Positions 41,690-51,138 of a stretch of DNA of 64,000 nt are shown piece by piece. The notes beneath the pieces are model-generated. The model worked only from the letters and a program-made list of their open reading frames with translations. It did not search any database and was not told the origin of the DNA. Origin of the DNA: Rathayibacter sp. VKM Ac-2760 (GTDB lineage: Bacteria > Actinomycetota > Actinomycetes > Actinomycetales > Microbacteriaceae); NCBI RefSeq assembly GCF_009834185.1, contig NZ_CP047173.1, positions 3,720,001-3,784,000 on the forward strand. Reading direction: 5' to 3'. Position numbers and translations under genes: made by a program. The first letter of the stretch is position 1, and each line of letters opens with the position of its first letter.

Positions 41690-42126
41690 GGTCGAGCCTC
41701 TCTGGGTGGTGCGGGCGGGTCGGGGTTCGCGCGAGCGCGGGGACCGAGCGGCGTCGCCGGGTCCGTCGATGCGGTTCCCCGCACGATCCGGAGGTCGCGC
41801 CGACGGATCGGCCGCCTCCGCGGACCCTGATGATTTTACGCTCCCCCGGGCGATCCCGGCGCCGGTGAGGGCTCCGGTGCCGGGATGCTCGGCCACCGTG
41901 CAGGCAGGCACTCGGGCCGGCGGCTCCGGTCGGACCGCACTCGCTCCTCGCGCGCCGTGTTTCCGCCGGGTTAAAAGACCGCGCCGATCCTCGCCGACTC
42001 GTGGCGCACAGGAGGCGCTCGCTATCGTGGGTCCCACCGTGCGCCTCACCCCCGGCGCGACGAAACCCCAGGCCAGGACGTCCACCCCCGTCGTCCGGCC
42101 CGCCGCACACCCCTGGAGTTGATGCC
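41690..42126 (+). promoter_or_regulatory. Upstream region of the exopolysaccharide locus with TATCGT motif
   Basis: A 437-base gap without a credible gene. Near its right end GCTATCGTGGG (TATCGT at 42023-42028) matches a motif at 43949-43960 ahead of the next transcription unit. If TATCGT is the -10, the 5' leader is about 95 bases. GTGGGTCCCAC immediately after forms a small palindrome. Confidence 0.5.
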
Positions 42127-42690
42127 TTGAACGGACTGGATCTCGCGATCCTCGCGCAGCGAGCACGCGATCTGGCCTTCAGCAAGCTGGTCGCCGGCGG
42201 TTTCCACCGCTTCGGCAAGGGTTCCCGCATCTGCCTGCCCTTCCGGATCGGTCCCGGTCAGGGCAAGCGGATCTCGATCGGCGAGAACGTGCTGATCAGC
42301 GCGAACTGCATGCTGCTCGTCCCCTCCGACGACGCGCCGACCCCCGCTCTCGTGATCGGGGACCGCGTCCGCATCAACTCGACCGCGATCACCGCCGTGC
42401 TCAGCGTGGTGATCGAGGACGGCGTCGACATCGCGCGCGGCGTCTACATCTCCGACCACTCCCACGGCTTCGAGGATCGGACGGCCTACATCCGGGACCA
42501 GCCTCTCGAGAAGGTCGCACCGGTGCGCATCGGCGCCGGTGCCTGGATCGGCGAGAACGCCGTGATCATGCCCGGTGTCACCATCGGGCGCGGTGCGGTC
42601 ATCGGCGCGAACGCGGTCGTCCGCCAGGACGTCCCGGACTACTCGGTGGCGGCCGGCGTGCCCGCCCGCATCCTGAGGACGTTCGCATGA
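42127..42690 (+). CDS. Hexapeptide-repeat acyltransferase (exopolysaccharide locus)
   Basis: A 187-residue left-handed beta-helix transferase of the LacA/WbbJ type. The catalytic His is in VYISDHSHGFEDR, and the coil ends AWIGENAVIMPGVTIGRGAV. No Mac domain, unlike the two sugar acetyltransferases further left. The TTG at 42127 has TGGAG eight bases upstream and homology starts just after it. ATGA overlap with the following glycosyltransferase. Probably O-acetylates a polysaccharide precursor. Confidence 0.82.
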   Translation: MNGLDLAILAQRARDLAFSKLVAGGFHRFGKGSRICLPFRIGPGQGKRISIGENVLISANCMLLVPSDDAPTPALVIGDRVRINSTAITAVLSVVIEDGVDIARGVYISDHSHGFEDRTAYIRDQPLEKVAPVRIGAGAWIGENAVIMPGVTIGRGAVIGANAVVRQDVPDYSVAAGVPARILRTFA

Positions 42691-43889
42691 GCGGCCCGGC
42701 GGCCCAGCGCGACGTGATCTTCACGTTCTCCTACGAGACCTACACCGACGCGGCCAAGCGCGGCATGATGCGCCCGCCCGATCGGATCCTGAACACGCTC
42801 GTCCAGAGCCCGGAGGTCGGCAAGCTCCTCGTCGGCAACCCGTACCGGTTCCTCCCGACCGCCCTGGCGCGGCGGGCACTCGGGCGGGAGGTCGCCTTCC
42901 CCGCCGAGCCCACGAGGGTCCTGCACTCCCCGCTGCGGGCGCGACGCTCCGACCCGATCGGCGTCGACGAGATCGCCGAGGAGTACCGCGCCTACGACCG
43001 CGATCTCGCTCGGGTCGCCGACGAGATGGAGCTCGTGCGGCCGGTCGTGATCACCACCCATCCGCTCGTCGCCGGCTTCTCGCCCTTCGAATGGGCCGAG
43101 CACGTGATGTTCTTCGCCCGCGACGACTGGACGACCTCTACCCGCTGGAAGAGCCACTGGCCCGCGTTCCAGGAGGCCTACCGCCGCGTCGCCTCGAGCG
43201 GCCGCTCCGTCACCGCCGTCTCGCAGGAGATCATCGACCGGATCGCCCCGACCGGCCCGCACGCCGTCGTCCCCAACGGCGTGACGCCGGAGGAGTGGGC
43301 CGGCCCCGTCCCCGAGTCCCCGGAGTGGCTGAGCCGGATCCCCGGCCCGCGCGCCCTGCACGTCGGCACGCTCGACGACCGGCTCGACGTCGAGGGCATC
43401 GTCGCGGTCGCGACCGCGCACCCCGAGCTGCAGATCGTGCTGATGGGCCCGCAGCCCGACCCGGGCTATCTCGCCCCACTCGCCCCGTTCGGGAACGTGC
43501 ACCTGCACCACTCCGTCGGCCGCCGCGAGCTGGTGGCGACGATGCGCAACGTCGAGCTCTGCCTCCTCGCGCACCGCCGCACTGCGCTGACCGAGGCGAT
43601 GAGCCCGCTCAAGCTCTACGAGTACGTGGCGAGCGGCTGCCCGGTGATCTCGGTCGACCTCCCTCCCATCCACGGGATCAGCGACCGGATCCGCATCGTC
43701 CCGACGATGGCGGAGTTCGCCGCGGTCGTCGACGACGCTCTCGCCGACGGCAGGGCCACCGAGGAGGAGCGCCTGGGCTGGATCCACGCCAACTCCTGGG
43801 CGGCCCGGCACGAGACCGTGCTCGACATCCTGTTCGACCGCGGCGGCGCCCGGTCCCGCCCGGGCTCGCCCGCCTTCGTCGCCGACTGA
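42687..43889 (+). CDS. Glycosyltransferase, GT4-like
   Basis: A 400-residue two-Rossmann (GT-B) enzyme. The N-domain contains THPLVAGFSPFEWAEHVMFF, and the C-domain ALHVGTLDDRLDVEGIVAVA, VPNGVTPEEW and PLKLYEYVASGCPVIS (the donor-binding E-x7-E-like region). It builds a repeat-unit linkage on a lipid carrier at the cytoplasmic face. Coupled to the preceding acetyltransferase. The sugar is not identifiable. Confidence 0.82.
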   Translation: MSGPAAQRDVIFTFSYETYTDAAKRGMMRPPDRILNTLVQSPEVGKLLVGNPYRFLPTALARRALGREVAFPAEPTRVLHSPLRARRSDPIGVDEIAEEYRAYDRDLARVADEMELVRPVVITTHPLVAGFSPFEWAEHVMFFARDDWTTSTRWKSHWPAFQEAYRRVASSGRSVTAVSQEIIDRIAPTGPHAVVPNGVTPEEWAGPVPESPEWLSRIPGPRALHVGTLDDRLDVEGIVAVATAHPELQIVLMGPQPDPGYLAPLAPFGNVHLHHSVGRRELVATMRNVELCLLAHRRTALTEAMSPLKLYEYVASGCPVISVDLPPIHGISDRIRIVPTMAEFAAVVDDALADGRATEEERLGWIHANSWAARHETVLDILFDRGGARSRPGSPAFVAD

Positions 43890-43905
43890 GCGACCCGACC
43901 CGAAT

Positions 43906-43923
43906 GCCCCCCGGAGTGGGGGC
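43906..43923 (+). terminator. Short hairpin after the glycosyltransferase gene
   Basis: GCCCCC/GGGGGC arms with a six-base loop, 17 bases after the stop codon. Six base pairs only, no T-run. Confidence 0.4.
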
Positions 43924-43944
43924 CGAGTAGCCAAGTCCGGGGCG

Positions 43945-43960
43945 CCTCACTATCGTGGGG
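43945..43960 (+). promoter_or_regulatory. Shared upstream motif (TATCGT) of exopolysaccharide unit 2
   Basis: GCCTCACTATCGTGGGG; the TATCGT at 43951-43956 with its flanks repeats the motif at 42019-42031. The candidate leader to the next gene is about 120 bases. Confidence 0.5.
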
Positions 43961-44082
43961 ATGCCCCCGCGGCCGCCCCCGAGAGCGTGGGCTCGCGCCC
44001 TCCCCCGCCTCTGCACCACCGCCTCAGTCAGCATCCGCCGGACGCCGAGCCTCTTCGCTCGCCCGGTCGGAGAAGGGTCTCC

Positions 44083-45108
44083 ATGTCTCAGTTCCTGTTC
44101 GTCTGCTCCGGCGGAGGGCACCTCAAGCAGCTGTTCACGCTGTCCTCCCGCTTCGGGATCGACCCCGCCGACCAGCACTGGGTCACCTTCGACAACGGCC
44201 TCAGCCGCTCCCTCCTCGCCGACCGGAAGGTCACCTTCAGCCGCTTCGCCGCCCCGCGCGACGCCCTCCCCATCGCGCAGAACGCCGTGCTCGCGCACCG
44301 CCTGCTCGCGAAGGGCGACTACTCCGGCGTGTTCAGCACGGGCTCGAGCCCCGCCGTCTCCTTCATGCCGGAGGCGTCGCTGCGCGGCATCGACTGCCAC
44401 TACATCGAGAGCGCCGCCCGCGCCGACGGACCCTCGATCACGGGCCGCATCATGTCGCGCCTGCCCGGCGTCAACACCTACTCGCAGTACCCGGTGTGGG
44501 CGGACGAGCGCTGGAGCTTCGGCGGCTCGATCTTCGACGCCTACACGACCGGTCCGGACAGGCCCGTCACGGCGATCCGCCGCGCGGTGCTCTCCGTCGG
44601 CACGCAGGACCTCTACCCCTTCGACCGGCTGATCGCCGCGGCCGCACCGCTGCTCGAGGGCGCGGAGGTGCTCTGGCAGACCGGCCTCGCCGACGTCTCG
44701 TCATACGGCATCCAGGGCCACGTCAGCGTGCCGCACCACGACCTGCAGCAGGCTGCGGAGGAGGCGGACGTCGTCATCGCGCACGCGGGCACGGGCGCCG
44801 CCATCACCGCCATCGAGGCGGGCAAGGTCCCGATCCTGGTCCCGCGCCTCGTCGCGCGCGGCGAGCACATCGACGACCACCAGATCCAGATCGCCCGCGA
44901 GCTCGACCAGCGCGGCCTCGCGATCGCGGCGAGCCCCGAGGAGCTGACTCCGGAGCTGCTGCTGCTCGCCGCGAGCCGCACGGCCGGTCGCGCGACCGAC
45001 GTGCCGCCGTTCCGCTTCAGCCCGTCGCGCGCGCGCTCGAAGCGCCGCAGCGGCGTCGCCGCGCCGTGGCGCCAGGAGCGCGGCGACTCGCGCGCCGGCG
45101 CCGTCTGA
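44083..45108 (+). CDS. PssD/PssE-like fused polysaccharide glycosyltransferase
   Basis: A 341-residue protein combining an Alg14-like N-domain (FLFVCSGGGHLKQLFTL, then FSTGSSPAVSF) with an Alg13/MurG C-terminal-like catalytic domain (AVLSVGTQDLYPFDRLI, then ADVVIAHAGTGAAITAIEAG, PILVPRLVARGEHIDDHQ). In streptococcal EpsE/EpsF-type pairs these are separate proteins that together transfer galactose or glucuronic acid to the lipid carrier. A basic tail (RARSKRRSG) may bind membrane. Last gene before the minisatellite. Confidence 0.82.
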   Translation: MSQFLFVCSGGGHLKQLFTLSSRFGIDPADQHWVTFDNGLSRSLLADRKVTFSRFAAPRDALPIAQNAVLAHRLLAKGDYSGVFSTGSSPAVSFMPEASLRGIDCHYIESAARADGPSITGRIMSRLPGVNTYSQYPVWADERWSFGGSIFDAYTTGPDRPVTAIRRAVLSVGTQDLYPFDRLIAAAAPLLEGAEVLWQTGLADVSSYGIQGHVSVPHHDLQQAAEEADVVIAHAGTGAAITAIEAGKVPILVPRLVARGEHIDDHQIQIARELDQRGLAIAASPEELTPELLLLAASRTAGRATDVPPFRFSPSRARSKRRSGVAAPWRQERGDSRAGAV

Positions 45109-45146
45109 GCCCGCCGCCCCTGCTCGTCCCGGGCCGTCCGTCGGCC

Positions 45147-45906
45147 ACCTCCGGCACGCAGAACGTGGTCCGGCACGCCGGAACGGCCTGATCCCGCGAG
45201 CCGGACGCCGTTCTCCGAGCCGAACGGGCCCGCCACCACCTCCGGCACGCGGAAACCCGCCCGGCACGCCAGAACGAGCTGATTCCACGAGCCGGACCCG
45301 ACTTCACGAGCCGGACGTCCCCGCCCACCACCTCCGGCACGCGAAAACCCGCGCGGGCACGCCAGAACGCGCTGATTCCACGAGCCCGACCCGCCTTCAC
45401 GAGCCGGACGTCCTCGCCCACCACCTCCGGCACGCGAAAGAATTCCCGGCACGCTGGAAAGGCCCGATCCCGCGAGCCCAACCCGATTCCACGAGCCGGA
45501 CGTCCCCGCCCACCACCTCCAGCACGCAAAAACCCACCCGGCACGCCAGAACGCGCTGATTCCACGAGCCCGACGCGATTCCACGAGCCGAACCTCCCCG
45601 CCCACCACCTCCAGCACGCGAAAACCCACCCGGCACGCCAGAACGCGCTGATTCCACGAGCCCGACGCGACTTCACGAGCCGAACCTCCCCGCCCACCAC
45701 CTCCGGCACGCGAAAGAATCCCCGGCACGCTGGAAAGGCCCGATCCCACGAGCCCAACCCGATTCCACGAGCCGAACGCCCCCGCCACCACCTCCGGCAC
45801 GCGAAAACACGCCCGGCACGCCAGAACGAGCCGATTCCGCGAGCCCGACCCGATTCCGCGAGCCCGAGCTGATTCCGCGAGCCCGACGCGATTCCACGAG
45901 CCGAAG
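45147..45906. repeat. Minisatellite: about 8 units of 92 bp
   Basis: A head-to-tail array filling the spacer between the fused glycosyltransferase gene and the SGNH gene. Each unit starts near CCACCTCCGGCACGC, has a second GGCACGCC box, and holds two ATTCCACGAGCC-like boxes about 20 bases apart. Units 4 and 7 (with AAGAATTCC or AAGAATCC and GCTGGAAAGG) are more alike than neighbours, as are 5 and 6, so multi-unit blocks have duplicated. The last unit carries extra copies of the GCGAGCC box. No good coding signal: open frames across it are Ser/Gly/Arg-rich in both directions. Confidence 0.9.
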
Positions 45907-45967
45907 ATGCCGCCGGAGCAGCGCCGCCGCGTCCGCGGGCGCGCTCGCGCTCGACCCCGGAGACGGA

Positions 45968-46001
45968 GAAGGGCGGGCGAGCACCAGCTCCCCCGCCCTT
46001 C
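45968..46001. terminator. Strong hairpin terminator
   Basis: GAAGGGCGGG/CCCGCCCTTC arms (45968-45977, 45992-46001) with an inner GAGC/GCTC stem. It sits just after the leftward SGNH gene and at the right edge of the minisatellite. Confidence 0.7.
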
Positions 46002-46033
46002 CGCGTGCGGCCTCGGCCGCCCCGCTCCGCGCC

Positions 46034-46918
46034 TCAGGCGGCGTTCGCCAGCAGCGCCGTCCAGGCGATGTCCGCGAGCTTCGCCTGGCCGGCGAGCGAC
46101 GGGTGGAAGTGGTCCACGTCCGAGATGTCGTCGGAGGTGACGTCGAAGTCGTGCAGGGCGCCCTGGTCGTAGACGCAGTGGGCGGTCGCGCCGCAGACGT
46201 CGGCGAGGACGTCGTTGTAGGCGTCGATCGTCGTCGACACGTTGTCGCGGCGGGCCTGCGCGTCCGCGTCGTCCGACGTGGGCTGGTAGAGCAGCGAGTT
46301 GCAGTTGGAGCTGCCGGCCCAGCGCGAGACGGCTTCGGCGTCGCCGCGCTCGGTCTCGAAGAAGTCGAGCAGGTTCGGCACGGAGGAGACGAAGATCGTC
46401 GCCTCCGGAGCGCCGGTCGAGAGCGTGGAGAGAGCCGTCGTCACATTGGCGCGGAACGCGTCCGGCGTGGTGATGTCGGCGCTGTTCTTGCGGCAGACGT
46501 CGTTCGCGCCGATCAGGACGGTGACGAGGTCCGGGGCGGCCGCGACGGCCTTCTCGGCCTGGCCCGGCAGCTCGGCCGAGGTCGCGCCCTTCGAGGCGAC
46601 GTTCTCGATCTCGGGCACGGCGCCGACCGACTCGCCGGCGCGGCGGGCGACGGAGTCGACCGTCTCGTCCTCGCCGGTGGTCCAGGACGCGCTCGGGCAG
46701 GGCTTGTTCTGCCCGCACGCGGCGACGCCGACCGAGATCGAGTCGCCCAGTGCGGCGATCGAGCCGGCCGCGAACGGCAGCTCGCCCGAGGCGGCGGGCT
46801 CGGTCGTCTCGGCCGGAGCCGGGGCGGAGGTGCAGCCGGCCAGCAGCGCGGCGGCGACCGCCACGGCGGCGAGGACGCCTGCGCGACGGGAGCGGGTGGT
46901 GCGGGTCGTGCGGGTCAT
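46034..46918 (-). CDS. SGNH/GDSL hydrolase lipoprotein
   Basis: A 294-residue exported lipoprotein. The signal peptide ends in LLAGC with the acylated Cys at residue 29. The SGNH blocks are ALGDSISVG (Ser), a Gly in NVASKGATSAEL, IGANDVC (Asn) and DVDHFHPSLAG (Asp-His). Such enzymes deacylate lipids or remove acetyl from sugars. As last gene of the flippase/polymerase operon (ATGA overlap) it probably trims acyl groups from the exported polysaccharide. Confidence 0.85.
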   Translation of the reverse strand: MTRTTRTTRSRRAGVLAAVAVAAALLAGCTSAPAPAETTEPAASGELPFAAGSIAALGDSISVGVAACGQNKPCPSASWTTGEDETVDSVARRAGESVGAVPEIENVASKGATSAELPGQAEKAVAAAPDLVTVLIGANDVCRKNSADITTPDAFRANVTTALSTLSTGAPEATIFVSSVPNLLDFFETERGDAEAVSRWAGSSNCNSLLYQPTSDDADAQARRDNVSTTIDAYNDVLADVCGATAHCVYDQGALHDFDVTSDDISDVDHFHPSLAGQAKLADIAWTALLANAA

Positions 46919-48633
46919 GCAGCGCCTCCCTCGGCGGCCGGGGTGGTCTGCGAAGCGGGCGCCGCGGGCGTCGCCGGCCCCTTGGGCTTCCGCACCTGCT
47001 TCACGAACGCGAGGATCTGGTTCATGTCGCGGCGGTAGGCCGGGATCGCCATCGCGAGCGCCAGCGGCACGAGCGAGGCGAGGCCGCCGACGAGCAGGTG
47101 GATGATCGCGGGCAGGTCGGTGTAGGCACCGACGGCCCAGGCCGCGCCGAACATGAACGGCACGACGAGCGCGGGGCGCAGCACGGGCACGATCACGTCG
47201 GAGCCGCGCACGAAGGTGCCGCGGATCGCGAGCCAGAAGCCGGGCACGAGCAGAATCAGCGTGGTGAGGCCGTAGAGCAGCGCGAGGCCCTCGACGCCGT
47301 TCCACCACAGGCCCACGAAGAAGGAGCCGATCACGATCGGGCGGGTGACCACGTAGTAGACCAGCTGGCGGTGCACGCGGCCGAGCGAGATGTAGATCCA
47401 GCCCTGCACGTTGCCGATGCCCTGCGCGATGCCGGCGATGGACAGCAGCGAGAGGATCGTCGCGGACGTGGCCCACTGCGGTCCGAGCAGGAGCTCGACC
47501 AGCGGCCCGGCCAGCGCCGCGAGGACGCCGAACGTGGGAAGGGTCAGGTAGCCGATGACGAGCAGCGCGCCGCGGACGTAGCGGCGGTAGCGATCGCCCT
47601 GGTCCTGCAGCGACGACAGCACGGGCAGCGCGACACGGCCGAGCGGGCCGTTCAGCTGCTGCAGCGGCAGCAGGAAGAGCGAGTAGGCGCGCGTGTACTG
47701 GCCGAGGACTCCCGTGCCGAGCTGCGCGCCGATCAGCACGTTGTCGACGTTGCGCGCGAAGTAGTTGAGCAGCTGGACGCCGAAGATGCTGCCGCCGGTG
47801 GTGACCAGCGGGATGACCTCGCGCGAGATCTGCGGGCGGCCGAAGGTCGGCCGGGCCGCGACCCAGAGCGCGATGAACCGGTAGATCAGCGCGCCGCCCT
47901 GCAGCACGACGAGCGACCAGACGCCCCAGCCGAGGAAGGCGGCGATGATCGAGCCGACGACGCCGACGAGCATCGAGATCACGTCGATCTGCGCCATCAG
48001 GCCGAACTTCATCTCCTTCTGCACGCGCGCCTGGAGCGGCATGCAGAGGCTGTTGATGAAGAGCGTCGGGGCGACGGCGAGCGTCAGGACGACCAGCGCC
48101 TGCTCGTTGTAGATGCCGGCGATGAGCCAGGCGGAGGCGCCGATCACGATCGTGCCGACGATGCCGAGGGCGACCGACAGCCAGAGCACCGAGCGCCAGA
48201 CGGTCTCGCTCATCTTCTTGGCCTGGATGATCGCGCCGGTGAGGCCGAAGTCGCGGACCAGGTCGGCCACGCCGACGATCGCCGTGACGGCCGCGAGCAG
48301 ACCGAAGTCGCTCGGCGAGAGCAGCCGCGCCAGCACGACCGTGGAGGCCAGCTGGATCACGGTCTTGCCCCACAGGCCGCCGAGGGTCTGAACGACGCCG
48401 CGGCTCGCCTTGTGGCCGAGATCGGAGCCGGGACGGGCCGGCGGCAGGTTCGGTCCGTCGCCGACCGTCGGCGATTGCGCGATCGCGTCGGTCGCGAGCG
48501 TCTCGGTGGTGTGCGCGGTGTCGTCGATCGCCGCCTCGATCTGGGCGTCGCTCGCCGTGGCGCCGTGGCGGGCGGACGAGCCGCCCGCGGGGGTCGACCC
48601 CGTCACGCGCGCGTCGTCTCGTCGCGGTTCCAT
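46915..48633 (-). CDS. Wzx-type polysaccharide flippase (MOP superfamily)
   Basis: A 572-residue membrane protein with 12 or more helices. The start of the membrane domain (SRGVVQTLGGLWGKTVIQLA, then STVVLARLLSPSDFGLLAAV) is typical of the lipopolysaccharide/teichuronic acid flippase group. An unusual 70-residue hydrophilic N-terminal extension precedes it, and a Pro/Ala tail follows. AGGAGG nine bases before the ATG at 48633 supports including the extension. It moves lipid-linked repeat units across the membrane. Overlaps the upstream GT2 gene by 31 bases. Confidence 0.87.
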   Translation of the reverse strand: MEPRRDDARVTGSTPAGGSSARHGATASDAQIEAAIDDTAHTTETLATDAIAQSPTVGDGPNLPPARPGSDLGHKASRGVVQTLGGLWGKTVIQLASTVVLARLLSPSDFGLLAAVTAIVGVADLVRDFGLTGAIIQAKKMSETVWRSVLWLSVALGIVGTIVIGASAWLIAGIYNEQALVVLTLAVAPTLFINSLCMPLQARVQKEMKFGLMAQIDVISMLVGVVGSIIAAFLGWGVWSLVVLQGGALIYRFIALWVAARPTFGRPQISREVIPLVTTGGSIFGVQLLNYFARNVDNVLIGAQLGTGVLGQYTRAYSLFLLPLQQLNGPLGRVALPVLSSLQDQGDRYRRYVRGALLVIGYLTLPTFGVLAALAGPLVELLLGPQWATSATILSLLSIAGIAQGIGNVQGWIYISLGRVHRQLVYYVVTRPIVIGSFFVGLWWNGVEGLALLYGLTTLILLVPGFWLAIRGTFVRGSDVIVPVLRPALVVPFMFGAAWAVGAYTDLPAIIHLLVGGLASLVPLALAMAIPAYRRDMNQILAFVKQVRKPKGPATPAAPASQTTPAAEGGAA

Positions 48634-49457
48634 TCGGGTACGCCTCCTCGAGCGATGATCGACCGCGCCTCGAGGCGGGGTCGCAGATAGCCGTAGCAGT
48701 AGATCGGGAAGGCCGCCCAGAGGGACGGCCGGCGGAGGACCCGCTTCAGCAGCGAGAGCGGCCCGCCGCCCGCCTCGTGGCGGTCGGGCACGAGGCCGGA
48801 GGCCGCGAGCTGCGCGTTGCCGATCGCGATGCGGACCGTGCGCTTGATCTGGTTGCGCATCCGCCGCGGGGCCCTCACGGAGAAGGACCGGCCGGGCAGC
48901 GTCAGCCGCTCCTCGGGGGCGAAGAGCTGCTGCACGAAGCGGTCGTCGGCGATGATCTCGGGGAACGCGCCGAAGCGGGCGCGCCCCTCGGCCGAGAGGC
49001 CGTAGATCCCGGAGCCGACGAGGCCGGGCGTCCGGTAGTCGGACAGCTCCCAGATCGCGTAGTGCGCCCGGACCGGCCAGGACGCCCCGCTCGTGTCGAC
49101 GCGGAACTCCGGCGCGGCGGCGAGCGGGCCGCCGGGGCGGGCCAGCTCGTCGCCGAGCGCCAGGAGCGTCTCCGCCGACACCGACACGTCGGCGTCCACG
49201 TAGATCCTGGGGAGGACGGTGGCGAGCTCGTCGGCCGCGTTGAGACCGGCGATCTTGGACGGCCGCGGCGTCTCCGCCACGAGGATCCGCGGGTCGACGG
49301 CGCGAGCAACCGCGGCCGTGTCATCGGTGCAGCCGTTGGCCCCGACCACGATCTCGAGCCGGCCCTCCGGGTCCCCGGCCACGAGGGCGCCCAGGAGCCG
49401 GGCGATCACCGCCCCCTCGTCGTGCGCGGGGATGACGACGCTGACGCGTGCGCTCAC
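48603..49457 (-). CDS. Glycosyltransferase family 2
   Basis: A 284-residue GT-A enzyme. The donor-binding start is VSVVIPAHDEGAVIARLLGA, with the metal-binding D-x-D in RIYVDADVSV, and EIIADDRFVQQLF as the acceptor/acid region. A C-terminal amphipathic or hydrophobic segment (SLWAAFPIYCYGYL) suggests membrane association. GTG at 49457 overlaps the polymerase stop (GTGA). Confidence 0.85.
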   Translation of the reverse strand: MSARVSVVIPAHDEGAVIARLLGALVAGDPEGRLEIVVGANGCTDDTAAVARAVDPRILVAETPRPSKIAGLNAADELATVLPRIYVDADVSVSAETLLALGDELARPGGPLAAAPEFRVDTSGASWPVRAHYAIWELSDYRTPGLVGSGIYGLSAEGRARFGAFPEIIADDRFVQQLFAPEERLTLPGRSFSVRAPRRMRNQIKRTVRIAIGNAQLAASGLVPDRHEAGGGPLSLLKRVLRRPSLWAAFPIYCYGYLRPRLEARSIIARGGVPEWNRDETTRA

Positions 49458-51124
49458 GACTCGATCGGAGCCGGCTTGCGGACGACGTGAGCGCCGACGT
49501 GCGAGCCGATCGCGGGCGCCCCGCCCGGGAGGTGGGATCCCCCGCGGGTGAAGGCGGAGACGTGCCCCGCCTCCTCCGGCGACAGGCGCCGGCGAGTCGA
49601 CTTCCGCGGTGCCTCCGTGATCGTCCAGGCGCCTACGGCCAGGAAGACCCAGAAGAGCATGAAGGCCTGGAAGAAACCGAAGGCGTCGTAGAAGTACGCG
49701 GCGACCGTGTAGCCGAGCAGCAGGATCGCGATCGCGAACGCGAGGGCGCCGTACTGCTCCGTCGTCGTGCTCTTGAACGAGTAGCGCAGCAGCATGACGA
49801 TCGGCACCAGGAACAGCACGGCGAGGCCGATGATCCCCACGGCGCCGGCGTCGAGCAGCGTGCCCAGCCACTGGTTGTCCAGGATGAACGAGTTCTTGCC
49901 GTCGCCGACGACGATGCGGCTGCCGACTCCCGTGCCGAAGAACGGGTGCTCGCGCACGATCGCCATCGCCGGTTCGAGGTCGGCCAGGCGGCCCGCGCCG
50001 GCCATGCCCGCGGAGGTGTACTGCGAGGCGATGAGCGCGTCGGGGTCGAGGAACGAGCCGATCATGTCCGTGAGGATCTTCGGGATGAAGACGAAGCCGA
50101 GGCCGAGCACTGGGAACAGGGCGAGCAGCAGATAGCCGCCGACCTTCGGGCGCAGGATCAGCGTCAGGAGGAACATCACGCCGAGGGTCACGATCGCGGT
50201 GCGCGACACCGCGGTGACGACGCCGAGCAGCAGCGCGAGGACCGCGCCGGAGTAGACGATGCGGCGGTTGATCTCGTTGAACGGCCAGCGGGCGTACTTC
50301 GAGAGGTAGAGCGCGATCGGGATCATCATGCTGAACATGACGGCCAGGGCGATCGGGTGCTGCGACGAGCCGAACGAGCGGTAGCCGCCGGCGCGGTAGG
50401 CCTCCTGCTCGACGCCGAGGCGCTCGAGCGGCAGGAACTTGTCGAGCATCGTGAAGACGTTCTGCTGCGTCGCGCGCTCGACGACCGCGAAGAAGGCGAC
50501 GACGACGGCCGACAGCACCAGGAAGGTGAGGAAGGCCTCGATCAGCTTCTCGTTGCGCATCACGAGCCGGGCCACGAAGAACACCGACAGCATCAGCAGA
50601 TCGTTGATGATCGCGCCGAGGACCCCGCTGCCCAGAGCGCCCTCCGAGATGAACTGCACGTTCGCCGCGATCGAGAGCAGGCTCGAGGCCACCCAGATGG
50701 CCAGCGGCCAGCCGAACGCGGCCGGGCGCCAGACGAAGGTCGGGTCGATCATCAGGGCGACGATCGCCGCGACGACCATCAGCACGATCGCGAGCCGGTA
50801 GGGCTCGAGCGCGAAGCCGAGCGGGATCGGCAGGGCGTAGTACCGCACCGGGATGAACATGATCACGGTGAGCAGGACGACGAATCCGCCGGTCCAGCTG
50901 AAGACGAGCTTGCGGGTCAGGTAGAGGAACGAGATCCCGAAGAGGACCGCCCCCGCGTAGAGCGGGTTGAGGAAGTAGACGGCGGCCACGGCCACCGCCG
51001 CGAGCAGGATCGTCGCCAGGGCCGCGCGGACCGTGAAGGTCCTGCGGACGAGGATCTCACCGGCGTACGGGTCGTCGTTCCCGGGGACCCCGAGCGGGGT
51101 CCCCTTCAGAGTCTGCGTGCTCAT
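49454..51124 (-). CDS. O-antigen ligase/Wzy-type polysaccharide polymerase
   Basis: A 556-residue membrane protein with about 12 helices. The large external loop near residues 350-410 carries FFGTGVGSRIVVGDG, the position of the catalytic His/Arg-containing loop of the Wzy_C/O-antigen ligase domain. Cytoplasmic tails are charged. It polymerises repeat units at the outer face, under control of the chain-length protein whose gene precedes it by 14 bases. Confidence 0.83.
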   Translation of the reverse strand: MSTQTLKGTPLGVPGNDDPYAGEILVRRTFTVRAALATILLAAVAVAAVYFLNPLYAGAVLFGISFLYLTRKLVFSWTGGFVVLLTVIMFIPVRYYALPIPLGFALEPYRLAIVLMVVAAIVALMIDPTFVWRPAAFGWPLAIWVASSLLSIAANVQFISEGALGSGVLGAIINDLLMLSVFFVARLVMRNEKLIEAFLTFLVLSAVVVAFFAVVERATQQNVFTMLDKFLPLERLGVEQEAYRAGGYRSFGSSQHPIALAVMFSMMIPIALYLSKYARWPFNEINRRIVYSGAVLALLLGVVTAVSRTAIVTLGVMFLLTLILRPKVGGYLLLALFPVLGLGFVFIPKILTDMIGSFLDPDALIASQYTSAGMAGAGRLADLEPAMAIVREHPFFGTGVGSRIVVGDGKNSFILDNQWLGTLLDAGAVGIIGLAVLFLVPIVMLLRYSFKSTTTEQYGALAFAIAILLLGYTVAAYFYDAFGFFQAFMLFWVFLAVGAWTITEAPRKSTRRRLSPEEAGHVSAFTRGGSHLPGGAPAIGSHVGAHVVRKPAPIES

Positions 51125-51138
51125 CTGCGATCGCCGCC

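Noticed and set aside
41690..42126. Possible small gene in the 437-base gap
   Set aside because: Frames here are short or Arg/Pro-rich with no ribosome site; only the promoter-like motif stands out.
45147..45906. Repeat array considered as a CRISPR locus
   Set aside because: Units are 92 bp and similar along their whole length; there are no short identical repeats separated by unique spacers and no cas genes.
45017..45984. Long open frames across the minisatellite (both strands)
   Set aside because: They encode repeated Ser/Gly/Arg-Ala-Gly-rich peptides produced by the 92-bp periodicity, with no ribosome site and no codon-position bias matching neighbours.
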